Origin: Tetragonia tetragonoides
Lineage: Eukaryota; Streptophyta; Magnoliopsida; Caryophyllales; Aizoaceae
Assembly: GCA_038025085.1 (NCBI GenBank)
Contig: CM076148.1
Span: 39,672,871-39,736,870 of the forward strand
Reading direction: 5' to 3'
Length of the DNA stretch: 64,000 nucleotides
Position 1 is the first letter of the stretch; the number at the start of each line of letters is the position of its first letter. The translations under genes and the position numbers were made by a program. Under the pieces are notes generated by a model. That model saw only the letters and a list, made by a program, of their open reading frames with translations. It had not been told where the DNA came from and made no database searches. Positions 11,683 through 23,721 of the stretch are shown here, piece by piece.

Positions 11683-12885
11683 CTATCATATCTAATTAAC
11701 TAGTGCTAACAACTTGATGCATGGAAAGTTAACAAAATCTATATTATTAGCTAGCTACTACTCTATGTCCTAAGTACAAACTTGTCTGTTCAATTAGCCT
11801 TTGGTTTTGTTTGTCGAATTTCTTTTCTAGTTAATTTCGTACTAAGCCTCAAGTTCATAATCTAGGTTCCTTTTATTAATTTTCTAGTTCCTGTTATTGT
11901 GGTAGGTTTTTACGAGTGATTACTTTTCCTATGCCCACCACTACAACATAACGGGTCAAAGAAGGCGATATAAGTCGCCCTCTTTGATCAAAACTCGCCT
12001 CTTTTGCCTAAGAGGGCGACTTTTGTCGCCTTCCCCACTGCCTTTCTAGGGCCTCCTTATTAGCCTAATGGGGCGCTCCTTTAAGGATAGCCCTGCGTGT
12101 TTCAAATCAGACAAGGCGTGCCAAGTCGCCCTATTTGATAAAAATCAGACGAGGCGAGTAGAGTCGCCTTATTTGTTTCAAATCAGACAAGGCAAGCACA
12201 GACGCCTTCTTTGATGAATCCACCGCCCTTTTTACTCTAGTCAAACAAGGCAGTGTAACCGTTGTCGCCTACTTTGATGTTTATTATTTAAAAAGAAACA
12301 AAATTGAAATAGTGCATCTTTTCAAATATGCGTATATACCAAATCTGTAAAAGTATGTAATCCATATATAAGAAACCTAATGTTTACATTCATGTTCAAC
12401 AATATTCACAATCACAAACATGTTCTAAACCGCTTCTTGCTGGACAAAACAAAGAAAAATAACCAATGTTGTTCTAAGCTCCTGTTCTTCCTACTGTGTT
12501 GCTGCTGTTCTTGCTGTACTGTGTGGATGATGTTCTTGTTGTACTGTGTAACTAAAGTTGTTCTAAGTATCAATTTTCTGTTCGTTGTACTGTGGTGACT
12601 AAGCTCCAGATTGCGTTGCCTCCCCTGCAGAAAAAGAATACAATCAGCAGAAGCTAAGCTGGCTAGATTACTGTCTTTGGTTGTAGAACATTTAAGCCAT
12701 ACAATCATCATTGTTAAATTTGATAAACTGTCTGTATTTGGCTATGATATAGTTTTCAAACTGATAAAGGGTCAATTTCCTATGTATATAGCAGTTTGAC
12801 ATCAGAGCTAATTACCAGAGACATCAATTCCTTTACTGTGCATCAATCTAAATTTCTAACTAATAACAAACATCTCTTCTTTCAG

Positions 12886-13110
12886 ACTATGCAAATACAT
12901 CCAAGGCAACTACCAAGTGCGATGTTTACAGTTTCGGTGTGGTGTTAATGAAACTTGTTACAGGGAAGAAGCCAGTGGAGCCAGAGTTGAGTGAGAACAA
13001 GAACATTATAAATTGGGTTTCAACCAAGGCTGGAGACCAGGGAAGGAGCTATGGAAATTTGGACAATCGTGTTTCAGGTTCATTCACGGATGATATGATC
13101 CCCTACATCC
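12886..13110 (+). pseudogene. Captured receptor-like kinase fragment inside the CACTA element
   Basis: After an intact-looking intron acceptor (TTTCAG at 12880-12885), about 70 codons read as a plant LRR receptor kinase: CDVYSFGVVLMKLVTGKKPV, then ENKNIINWVSTKAG and LDNRVSGSFTDD. This matches kinase subdomains IX to X (DVYSFGV, with the conserved Asp) and the following linker. The ATP-binding loop, catalytic loop and DFG are absent. It lies on the strand opposite the transposase genes, so it is best read as a transduplicated host fragment. Retention of the splice acceptor implies capture from genomic DNA rather than from a transcript. Confidence 0.82.
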
Positions 13111-13575
13111 TATCTTTCTTTTCCCTTCTTATCTATGAGCCCTTGTAAGATAGAGGAATGTAATCAATATGACTGCTTTATAGCAAAGCAAGCATCTGCA
13201 TTGCACAGGCCATAAAGGAAATAATTATTTAGCTTTATATGTTCTGTTTTTTCCTCTTTTTATCTTTGCCTTTTATGTTAATGCCTCAATGATTCCCATA
13301 TAAGCTCCTGCATGTGTTCAAAGAAGTGCTAAGTAAACAACTTGATCCTACAGCAGCTCAGTAAACTTGCTAAGTTCCTAATAAAGATCATATCATTCCT
13401 TTGTTGGATGGAAAACTAATCTCAGATGCAGACCAAGTATTCATGGCACTTTACATGAACAAGGCAGAGAAACAACATAATTTAGAGAGTGAGAGAGGAC
13501 TGAGACTTGGGGATTATGCAGACTAAAACAGAACTAAGAACAGAATTATTATATTACCTTGCTCAATGAGAGGAC

Positions 13576-15876
13576 CTAGCTTGGACATCTCATCATGATT
13601 GCGTCAAACTTGGCTTGCATCTCGGATCGAAGGTTGGCAACCATAACTCGGGATTCTTCTTCTCTCTTAGCTTCCCTTTCACGGGATTCTTCTTCTCTCT
13701 TAGCTTCCCTTTCAAGAGCCTCTTGCTCTTTTCTCTTAGCATCTTCTTTTAGTCTCTTAATCTCAGCTTGCATCTCAATTTCACTGTCACGTAACGAGTC
13801 CAATTCAGTTTGCACCTCAGCTGTCCTTTTCTTCCCCCCTTTTGATAGCACTGGATGCCCATACCCCAATCCCCTTGCATATCCTGAACGGTAGCCAAGA
13901 ACACTCTGAAATGCTTCATCAATTGTCAAGTCATCAGCCCCCTTCTCCACCATCCGTTTATCATGCAACTCGTGAAATTCATGCCACTTTGGTTCAGCCA
14001 AATCAACAAATGTCCCATCTTTATGCCTTGCAATCAGAAAATGGAGAGAGCAATAAGAGAGATGAGCACAAACTCATATGACCAACCATTTTTAAGCAAA
14101 TTAAAATTACCTCTTTGTCCTTTCCCACGCTTAGATATACATCGGGTCTTTGTCTTGTGGCTCAGTTAGTTCACATTTTGTCTCAGCTCTCTCAGCAGCC
14201 TCATCACTCTCAACCTTATCAGCAAGCTCCTTCAAAAAGCAAACCCACTTCAACTACTAATATGTGACATTTTAACAAGCACATATAATGTACATTATCT
14301 TTCCAAGGAAGAAGTGCTAGACAGTAGAAAATGCAGATAGGAAAGGGATGCATTGGGCTAGACAGATGGTTGAGTTTAGGTATAACAACTTCTGTTCACT
14401 AAACTTCTGTCATAAAAGAGTAATCATTTGTCAAATAAGATAGGAGAACTTGAACTAGCCACGAGTCTTTGAGTCAATCTGTACAGTTTATCTTTGAGTC
14501 AATTTGTTACTACATTAGTACACTTTAGATCAACAGAGATCCTAGGGTTAACAGAGACTACTGATAATTTTTCAGAATATCCAATAGACAACAACAAGCT
14601 GTACAAAACATCTTCAACAATATACCATAAAAACAGATGCTTTAATCCATCTCACTAGGTATCGAAAAGGAGGTTCTCTAAGTACAACTAGTTAAAAAGT
14701 GAAAGGAAAACTGAATAATTAAGGGCACAAAACTAACCATCTCATGTATGATCCGGGCGGTGGATTTGGCTCCACAAGTTGAAAATATTTTCTTCTTTGA
14801 AAGAGCATTCGTACGATTTTTTTCACTCCTTTGCTATAGTGACAAGATAAAACATTACTCTTATGTTTAACCATAGAAACAAAAATAAAACCTTATAAAG
14901 TACGTGCCTGCTCTTCTGGTTTAGACCAATAACAGTACACCAGCCACCTCCATTGCTCAATGTCAACTCCAGAAGGACAAGCACGCTCCGCTTCTCTAAG
15001 GTTTCTTTTGTAAGTGTAGTGATGCCTTTTCAGCCTTTCTTTCCATGGTCTGTAATGGCTGGCACACTGCCATTGCATTGCTTTTTCAGCATTCTCTCCA
15101 GGAGGAACAAACTCATACTTTGCCTACATCAACAATAACAACCCTTTGGAAAGACTCAAAGATTCTCAGCCAATAAGGCATTAACAAAAAAAGAAAAAGA
15201 AAACGCAAATATCATAAGCCAGATGTCAACAGGTTGCTTACCCGTCATATTTTCAGCAGGTAGTAACACAGATTAACACAGATTTTCAGAAGTTAACTCC
15301 AATATACTACATACTACATACTAACTGCCTGATTTCTTATGGGGGCATTTAACATCAACTTTTACCATTAACTTACAGCTATAAAATTGCTTAGTACATG
15401 GAGATTGGATGGTAGTGTCTGTATCTCGGAAATTTCAGAGATATATCAGAAGAGGGAAAACTATAAACATACTCAATAACTACAAGTAGGTGCTTTAAAA
15501 AGCAACATCAATTCTGCTATATAGAAGTGATCAACAGTCATGTATCCCTATTCTGAATTATTGCAATGAGAAGCAATCATAACAGAATACCTTTATCTTT
15601 CCATACAAACGATGAACTACGTCTTTAGGCATTTCTCCCCATGACTTGACATTGAGTGGGCACATCTCCTTTACCCAATCACCAGTCTCACCAATAAACT
15701 GTAGCGCGTTCACCCCAACGACGGCTCCCAATTTTTGTGGTACATCCACTGCTATCTTTGGTGGCTGTAAAAGACGCGTTTGCTTGTACTTCAGTGCTCT
15801 ACTGGGACCACGATGAGGACCTGCAGCAGACAACCATAAGAAAAACTTCAGAATCAGAAAATTTCATTTTACGACA

Positions 15877-15922
<46 letters not shown>

Positions 15923-16010
15923 AGAGAGAAAGAGCACCATTTCTTGTCGTTCTAGGTGGCTCCTCAGAGATAAACCCCGGAACTTGGGATTCTTGACCAT
16001 CAGAATTCAT
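13576..16010 (-). CDS. Plant transposase, Ptta/En/Spm (Transposase_24-like), multi-exon, in CACTA element
   Basis: Minus-strand exons can be followed in order: about 16010-15937 (starts MNSDGQESQVPG), 15821-15592 (GPHRGPSRALKYK ... GDWVKEMCPLNVKSWGE), about 15135-14907 (YRPWKERLKRHHYTYKRN ... WRWLVYCYWSKPEEQA), about 14836-14738 (ALSKKKIFSTCGAKS), a weak one near 14232-14112, and about 14022-13576. The last holds HKDGTFVDLAEPKW, ADDLTIDEAFQSVLGYRSGY and a charged Glu/Lys/Arg repeat coiled coil (REAKREEES twice), with the stop at 13576-13578. This order is that of the Ptta/En/Spm plant transposase family, often paired with TNP2 and thought to bind DNA. A GA microsatellite at 15879-15919 lies in the first intron. 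The 14.1-14.2 kb exon is uncertain, so intactness is not shown. Confidence 0.72.
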
Positions 16011-16304
16011 ACTGCATAACATATAATAATACATACAGGAAAATGAAATATCACAGATTAAGCTCAACCCAACAAAAACAAAAAGAGTACAGATCAAATT
16101 ATTTTATCAAAACCAACACGATGCCGCAACATCACTGGATCATTCAAACAAAAAAGGATAAGGACAAAACATAAAAAGGGCAAATGACAGCTCCCTTCAA
16201 TCCAAACAAGGACCAAACATAAAAGGGCAAAAAGCTTGAGAAACCAAAACATACAGCTTGACTATATTCAGTCAATATCACTACTTGAATCCTACTCATA
16301 AACA

Positions 16305-17402
16305 CTAGCAATTATATCGTCCTCCCAGTCATCATCTTCCCCATATTCACTATCCTCCTCCCCTTCCTCATGCTCTTCCTCCTCATCTCCAATCTCCTCC
16401 TCTGGTAGTCAAACCAATAAGGAAAAGATCTAATACTTAGGTTTATAAGCTAATTTATTCACATTACTTACATGGGATTTGAACCAATCAACGAAGTCTT
16501 GTCGAGTGTAAACTTGCATACTCTCTGTACAAAATATTTAACTTAAGGTTCATGTGTAAATTGATTCTAAAAAAGATAAAGAAAATCATTGGAAATAACG
16601 CCTTACTCCATAAATGGTTGCACTTCTGGTGTGTTTCTAAGAACATACAACTGAGCTTGCTTCCACTCCACATGTCCTAATTGTTTGAATGTCCTTTTTC
16701 CTAATGGACTTCCCCTTTTTTGAAATATTGACAGCTCAAATGGAAGAACACTTTGCTCCTCCATGTCATTCCTGCCAATCCGATTGAACTTTGACTCAAT
16801 TCCGTTCAAATATGTAGAACAAAATGTGAGACACTCCTCTTGAATATATGCTTCAGCTATGGATCCTTCTGGACGGGCTTTGTTACGTACATAAGATTTC
16901 AACGTACACATTTCCCTTGGGTATCAAAAAGGATTAAAATACTCGTCATTAGCAAAGGATTGAACAATACGACAAGATACAATCATTAACTAAAAAAAGA
17001 TATTATTACCTTTCAAATCGGAACATCCATCGAAATTGTACAGGACCACCAAGTAAAGCTTGATTAGCCAAGTGAACGGGGAGGTGTACCATAATGTCGA
17101 AGAAAGATGGGACAATGATTTTTTCAAGTTTGCAAAGTGTGATTGCAATGTTCTTGTCCAGCTTATCCAAGACATCCTTGCTTAAAGCCTTGGAGCACAA
17201 TTGCTTGAAAAACGAGCTAAGTTGTCTCGCGATCATGGGTGAAATAATTTAGACAGTGCATGCAAGGACATTTAAGCTCTGAGCCAGGCAAGGTGTCCTT
17301 AAAGGCAAAGTCAAGAAAGTCTCTAACTCCTTTTCGGTACGCCTCATGTTGTTGTCTAGCTCTCAACCCTTGGATTTTCATCCAACTCCTATCACCATCC
17401 AT
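16305..17402 (-). pseudogene. TNP2-like CACTA transposase lacking the catalytic DDE region
   Basis: On the minus strand an ATG at 17402-17400 starts MDGDRSWMK and runs to ELKCPCMHCLNYF: the transposase-associated N-terminal domain with its CxxC...CxxC-type cysteines. At about 17230 this passes directly into MIARQLSSFFKQ and then NIAITLCKLEKI and FFDIMVHLPVHLA (17236-17006), the DUF4218-type region that normally follows the DDE domain. After an intron (about 17009-16917) comes LKSYVRNKARPEGSIAEAYI (16911-16603). An acidic tail (EEEIGDEEEEHEEGEED) lies at about 16410-16310. In intact TNP2 proteins several hundred residues (Transposase_21, DDE) lie between the first two parts; here they are gone and the junction is also out of frame (stop of the N-terminal ORF at 17217). 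The product cannot cut DNA. Confidence 0.82.
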
Positions 17403-17469
17403 CCTAGTACGAAATGCAATATAAACCTTACACCAAGAAACACATATTAGGTTAACCCTACTAATCACT

Positions 17470-19930
17470 ATACAACAATTAAACGAAGTTTAGAAAACCA
17501 ATAAAGAGCAATAAAGCCCCACCTCACACACAAATCAGGCGCACCAGCAACAAGAGACGCACTGGCAGCTAACAAAAAAATACAGCAACAACCACACCAG
17601 CAGTAACACCAGCCCAGCAGGTGCACCACCAGCCGCAACAGGCGATGGAATTAACAATCACATCATCATATTAACCAAAAGAAAACTATAATTATAGGGC
17701 ATAGACAATTAAAGGGCATCATATTAAAGCTCATCACACATTAGTTGAAAGAGAGTCATAAATCATAAGCCATTCAAATTCATTGCAACTTCCATTTAAC
17801 CTTCTGGCATGACATGTTCAGATATACAGAATGTATTAAAGTACTGAGTTAACTAAGTAGTAATGCATGTGGTGGGTTTAGAAGGGATAAAAGAACGATA
17901 ATCAATCCAATAATCAACACAGGCCAGGTCAGCCAAATCTTAGGTACAGCATGAAAAACAAGTACAATAGGAGTAGAAAAACAATTTATGTACTACAATA
18001 GAAGTTGGGCTTAAGTTCTAGACTGTTTTTGCTCTATTGAGTGCTGGGAGGTCCACACATTGAGTGATAACTTAAATCCTAGGTTGTCAAAATATACTAT
18101 GAGTAAGAACTGTGGTTGCTTGATCAAAGAAACAGAAATCTGGTTGCTTTTCCAGAGTCTCTATACCTTGTTGCATAACTCATGAATCCAATCAATTTCA
18201 CAAGAACATTCAAACAATAACATTTTCCACCATCCAACATTGCATGAAGAACAACATATTTATACTGGTAAATGTTTTTAATTCAATCTACATCAATGGC
18301 AACTCCAAGAACCGTAACTTACAACTGTGAAAGGACTAGAACTCGGAAGCCTATGCGCGCACCTAATACTCATTTAAGTGTCAAATGACATAAGTAGTGA
18401 GCAATAGAAACGCAGCAATAGAAACCACATGAATTAATCTGGTCTGGACAAAACTAAACTCTGAGAACAAGTCCCCAACTCCACTAAAAGTTAGGCAAGC
18501 AAATGCGAAGTGAGCAGCAAAGCAAAGAAGCAACATAAGCGATACACTACTGGATAACCGTGTTATTTAACAGCCGGTGAAAGTGTTGCAATTTCATAAA
18601 CAACATGCGAAGTTGGTATGCATAGGGGTTATCATATGAGTCTAGCTAGTTAATGGTGTGTGTTAGCATAATATCATTTATTAGTTTCCTCTTTGTACTA
18701 GGAGTCAAGTTATGTAATTTTTCATTTCAAGTACAAGTAGTAATCTCTAGGAACTTTAGCAGAGGTAGCTAAGAGCTATAATAAAAGACCTTTGGGAGTG
18801 GATTAGAGTGCAGATTTGTAATTGTCAAGTCTTGTGCTAATTAAGTTAGGCCTAGCAAAGCTACGTCTAAGTTCTGTTTGGGTCAGGTTTGAGTAATTAT
18901 CAAAACATTGTAACTACTTTGTGATTAAAGTGATATATAGGTGAGGACCCTTCCTCAAATCTTGTCTTAATTGTGTCATGTGGTAGCTTGATTTATTTTG
19001 TATTTTGAGCATTTTAGCCCCAAGAGAACTTGTAAGTTGTAATCATGGCAACTGACTGTCCTGTTATTTTTTCCCAAGGGGGCAGACAGTAGGATAAACT
19101 GCACTACATTATTAGTCACCCTATGTTTAGACACATCAGCAATTCAACCTAAGATTAAACACTGAACCACCCTATGTTTAGTCACCCTATGTTTAGACAC
19201 ATGAACATCCTGAAACCCTGAACCACAAAGATATAACATCCAAAAACCACATGAACCTTATAAAAATAAATCAATATTTTACTAATCTGAACAACATAAA
19301 AATAAACAAATGCATCCACATGAACCCATAATTAGCAAATACTGTCACTAACCACAACAACCAGAAATAAATCAATATGTTACTAATCTGAACAACATCA
19401 AAATAAGCAAATGCATTATCCCTGCTTACATAACAAAATTAAGTATCACTAACAGTATTGACTATTAATTTTATTCTTTTTTCACATTTTAAGAGTTCAT
19501 AATATTGGAGATGGAGACCAATTGCAGCTTAAATCGCAGCATAACATTGCAGCTAACTTCAAAATTGATTGTACACAACAAAATTAAGTAAAAGTTTAGC
19601 AAATCTTCATACCTTAAATCGCACTCCAATTGAATGGATGAATCGCACTCCAATTTAGCAAATCTTCTATGAGAAATCACCAAACCCTACCGTCGAAGTT
19701 TTCCCCAATTGAGAGAGTGTTCACGCCAAAATCAACACCACCTTTGCAGCGCAAACCCTAACACGCCAGAAAATCTAGAGAGCGACTAGAGAGAAAGAGA
19801 GAGAGAGGGGTTAGAGAGGGAGAGCGTGTGTTTAGCGAGAGGAGAGTGATTGGAATACAAGGCTCTTTGGTCCAGTTTCGAAGAGAGAGAGAGAGTGAGA
19901 AAATCAGAGTTTTATTTTTTTATTTTAATA
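17470..19930. other. CACTA internal non-coding sequence
   Basis: No gene recognised. It holds a CAGCAA-rich patch (17530-17650), a diverged direct repeat around TACTAATCTGAACAACAT (19262-19310 and 19365-19412), a short duplication around CACCCTATGTTTAG (19120-19200), and GA-rich sequence at 19780-19900. Confidence 0.5.
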
Positions 19931-20279
19931 ATTAATTCGATCAAACAAGGCGAGTTCTGATACACCGCCCCGTTTGATGTGCTTTCAAATCAAAGGAGGC
20001 GAAATTGACATGTTGCCCTGTTAGATCTGGACCAAAGAGGGGGAACGCATTCGCCTCTTTGATAGTCGCCTAAGCAGGCGACTTTGGGGTCGCCTTCCTT
20101 GATCCGCCCAAAGTCGCTCCCTTTGACACGTTTTGTTGTAGTGCACTCTTGCGTTGTTCTTGTAATTTGTACTTGTGTTATTAGTTACAAGCTAATCACT
20201 TAGTGGTGTTTTAAGTTTCTCTATGTTTATTCATTCAAACTAAAAGTTTTTCTATGTTTATTTCTCTATATGACACTTA

Positions 20280-23200
20280 ATCCACTACAAGAAAAAGGCT
20301 TTTTGGCAACAACGTAAGTCGTTGCCAAAAGTATTTTTTGGCAACAAAAATCACTTTTTCGCAACGACTTTAGGCTGTAACAATAGGCCTCGTTACTAAA
20401 GGTTTACGCAACGACTTCCTATTGTTGCCAAAAATAGTCATTTTGGCAACAATCTCGTCGTTACCAAACCTCCATTGTTGCCATACATCACCTTTCAAGC
20501 ACTGGTGAAACAGAGTTTTGGCAACAACACATGTCATTGCAATAAATTATATTTATTTGCAACTTCTTTTGTTGCCAAAGCTGCACTTTGGCAACAAAAC
20601 TCATTGTTGTTGTAAATGGTATAATATTATATACTACTGCTCCAATAAATTGTTTGTACAACATCAAAATGTATGCAATTATATATCTTAAGCGAAATGA
20701 TTAAGCTAACAATAAACCAAAATTTGGACTTGTAACAAATTTTGCAATAAATATGCTCTCCAATGTTGCAAAAACAATCATTTACAATTACACAAGTTTT
20801 ACAAAGGTTCCAAAATATTCACAAAATTAATCAAGATTGTAAATACATGCTTTTACAACACATATCATCTTGAACAGTTTTTCCTTCCCTTTCACTAACT
20901 TGATGAGGTATCATTTTCGTCATCACCAAACATGTCCCTGTTAACACATAACAAAGAGAAAAAGATAGTGAAAAAACAAAAATTATGGCAAGGGTGAGGG
21001 AACCTAGATAATAGCAGGCCAGGGTTAAAGAAGTTGGGAAAAATATTATAAAGCCAAACATACTTGCCCATGAATGGGAACTTCTGTTCCTCACAACTAC
21101 TAAACCTCTCAAGTCCATCAGAATTCATGACATTATCAGCAGTGTTAGCTGACTTAACCTCTGCAAGAAAAAAAAAAAATTCAACAAGACGTAAAACGCA
21201 GCTACATAACTAAAGCATATGAAGTGGCAGACGAGAAAGGGAGCCCGGCCCGGGGGGAAAGTCCCTGACTAACTTTGATTAAATGAGCTCCCAGTTCAAA
21301 AAGCAATCAACCAGAATCTTAAGTAATTGACAACCAAATAAGTAGGCAACTAGAAGCATGAAAGGTTAATCCATGACAACAAATATATATTTTTTTTGTA
21401 ACTGCAGGGCATGGGGAAGGGCCTAACTTAACACGAGCAAAACATACGTCAATCTCCACTAACTAATTCCTAGGAAGAAATAGCCCCTTAAGTAGCTAAA
21501 TAACGACGGTAACAGCCAGAAAAAACCAAAAGCATAGCAACATAATCATTGCTGTTCAACAACAGCAGCAAGCAAACCAGCAACACCGACAACAAAAGGC
21601 AACAAACAGCAAGATAACAGCACAATAACAGAAAAGAAACACCAGCAGCACAGAAACAAGACAACAACAACAACCACAACAACAACAACAACAACAACAA
21701 CAACACATTAGCAAAACAACACCATGAGCATTGCAACAGGAGAAAAAAAAAAAAAAACAAAGCTTGCCGACAACGTAGCAACAGCAAAAAAAAACAGCAT
21801 ACAACATCAGGTTAAGAACATTTGTCTTTCCATCCTTGTGATGCTGAAATTGTAATGAATATCCCCTTGGTAGCAGAGCACACGGAGGATCTTTGGGTCT
21901 GACATTACACGAAGAATGGTGCCTCTAAGTCAGGTAGTTGCTCTCTAGCTGTGTGGAAAAAGATTTGGAAAATTGACGTGCCTCCAAGAATTATATTATT
22001 TATTTGGCAAGCGTGCAGAGATATAATCCCAACAAAAATCGGGACTAGTAAAGAGGGGGATTTTATTTGAAGTATCACGTGTTTTTTGTGGGATGGCAGA
22101 GGACACTAATCATGCGTCGTGATTGTGTTCATGCTCAGAGTATATGGAAGACTGGGTGCATAAAGGTTGTCTGGCGCTAGTGTCTAAGTTACAGGGACAA
22201 TCACATTCGCGTTGCCCAGCTCGTCTACTCGCAGCAGAACTGAGGTACTCTGCGAAAGATTTTGAGGAGTGCTGTTGGTCTCATGTGAGGCGACACGGAA
22301 ATGGAGTAGCACACTACTTGGCACATTTGAACTTTAATGGTTGTTTGTATCACGTGATGTAAATGATTTCCCAAAAGAATGTATGACTCTTTAGATTGAG
22401 GAATTTAAGCATATTGAATAAAAGTGGGAAGAAGTTTGACAATCAAAAAAGAACAACAGACCTTCTACCAACAAGGCAACAACATCCAGCATATCCTTCT
22501 AGCAATAACATACTCAAAAATTATGCTCCCCTCACAATAGAAAGACATTATTCATTTGTTACCAGTGTACTTAACAACAGAAATTAAGTTGCGAAAATTA
22601 AAGAACTAAAAGAACAAATATAGTACAAATAATGTCCACAATGCAATTGTGCCTGAACACTTAGAAAACTCAGATAGTTCATTGATATAGAAATTCAACC
22701 CTAATGCAAAAATTCGGACCCAAAAAAGATGCCTTCAGCCCTAATACAGAAATTCGAACCCCACATTAACAAAAACATCAACCCTAAAATCGGAATTCAG
22801 CCCCATAAAAACGAAACATTTAGCACAAAAAAAATACGAACATTCAAGCTTAATACAGAAACTTAAAGCCCAAATTAACAAAGACATCAACCCCAAAATT
22901 GAAATTCAGCACCAAAAACCGAAAATTAAACTTAAAATTACATGAATCAATTGGAAAATTGCTTATACAGCTTTAGCACAAGTGGAAATGCAAAATAAAA
23001 TTGGTGGAACAGAGATAACTTAAAGAGTTCTTACTAGATGGCTTCAATTGCCCCAAGATCTGTCAATCAAAATTGTACCCTTGACGTTCGCAAATGAAGC
23101 AGTTTTCCAAAACCCTAGATTTGTGCTTAAAAAGCTTCATGACTGAGGAAAATGGTTGAGGTGGGTCGGATCTGTCACTTGTAGTGCATTTCCGGTAGTT

Positions 23201-23721
23201 GAAGACCACGCTGGGCAGGTGGTAGAATGGTTTCTCGCCATTGACACGAGAGAGAAAGAGAAAGGAAGCTATCAGAGAGAGAGAAAGGGAGAGAGTGGAG
23301 AGCTGCGATGCCGTGCACAATGCGAAGAGAAAAAATGGGCTTCTTAGCGAAAATGAATTTTATTTTGATTTTATTCTACCTACCTTTAGCAACAAGACCC
23401 GTCGTTGCAGAAAACAGATGTCTTTTACGGCAACAAGATATGTCGTAGCCGTATGACACTTATCTGTGGCAACAACAAACTCTTGTTGCGAAAAGCATTT
23501 TAGTTTTAGCAACGATAACTTGTTGTTGCCAAAAATAATTAATTTTTCAGCAACAATGTTTTGTTGTTGCATAAAATGTCTCAATATTTTCAAAAAAGGA
23601 AGTTAAAATTTTATTTATGGTCACAACTTATCGCAACAACCTGAATACGCATGTTGCCAAACATTTTTTTGACAACAACAAGAATCAGTTGTTGCCAAAA
23701 AGCCTTTTTCTTATAGTGATC
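20280..23721. mobile_element. CACTA DNA transposon, 3.4 kb, complete ends, non-autonomous
   Basis: The element spans 20283-23718 (3436 bp). It starts CACTACAAGAAAAAGGCTTT and ends in the inverse of CACTATAAGAAAAAGGCTTT. A 3-bp target duplication ATC flanks it (20280-20282 and 23719-23721). Both ends carry many copies of TTGGCAACAA and GTTGCCAAA in both orientations (20300-20610 and 23390-23710), a different subterminal code from the 8.2-kb neighbour. No transposase domain is recognisable. A minus-strand ORF begins MNSDGLERF (21128-20895), like the first exon MNSDGQ of the neighbour's Ptta gene. An AAC microsatellite (21660-21702) and a LINE fragment (21.9-22.4 kb) lie inside. Confidence 0.92.
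21905..22362 (+). mobile_element. LINE ORF2 fragment (zf-RVT plus RNase H tail) nested in the CACTA element
   Basis: Plus-strand frames read SLAVWKKIWKIDVPPRII, then WQACRDIIPTKIGTSKEG, then FCGMAEDTNHA, the reverse-transcriptase zinc-binding domain of plant LINEs. It is followed at 22123-22362 by FEECCWSHVRRHGNGVAHYL, the end of an RNase H domain. Frames change and stops intervene, so it is dead. I found no target duplication or poly-A; it may have been captured by the CACTA element rather than inserted. Confidence 0.7.

Larger units (their letters stand above)
11936..20146 (-). mobile_element. CACTA (En/Spm) DNA transposon, 8.2 kb, complete ends
   Basis: The element spans 11939-20143 (8205 bp). 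It starts CACTACAACATAACG and ends with the inverted CGTTTTGTTGTAGTG (14 of 15 bases match). A 3-bp target duplication CAC flanks it at 11936-11938 and 20144-20146. Subterminal regions (about 11955-12270 and 19935-20125) are packed with short units around GGCGACTT, TCAAAGAGGCG and ACAAGGCG in both orientations, as expected of transposase-binding subterminal repeats. The minus strand carries two transposase-type genes, one internally deleted; the plus strand carries a captured kinase fragment. Without a DDE domain it cannot be autonomous. Confidence 0.93.

Noticed and set aside
15737..16097. ORFs with Arg-Glu or Ser-Leu runs on both strands
   Set aside because: Translations of the GA microsatellite in an intron of the CACTA transposase gene; only the MNSDG exon there is supported.
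18600..19060. Possible solo LTR starting TGTTAGCATAAT
   Set aside because: No matching end, target duplication or second copy could be seen.
21488..21807. Two long leucine/cysteine-rich minus-strand ORFs
   Set aside because: They are translations of AAC/GCA-rich microsatellite sequence inside a CACTA element; composition is pure repeat.
11939..23718. A single large nested transposon covering both CACTA elements
   Set aside because: Each pair of ends has its own matching 3-bp target duplication and its own subterminal repeat type, so they are two separate insertions.
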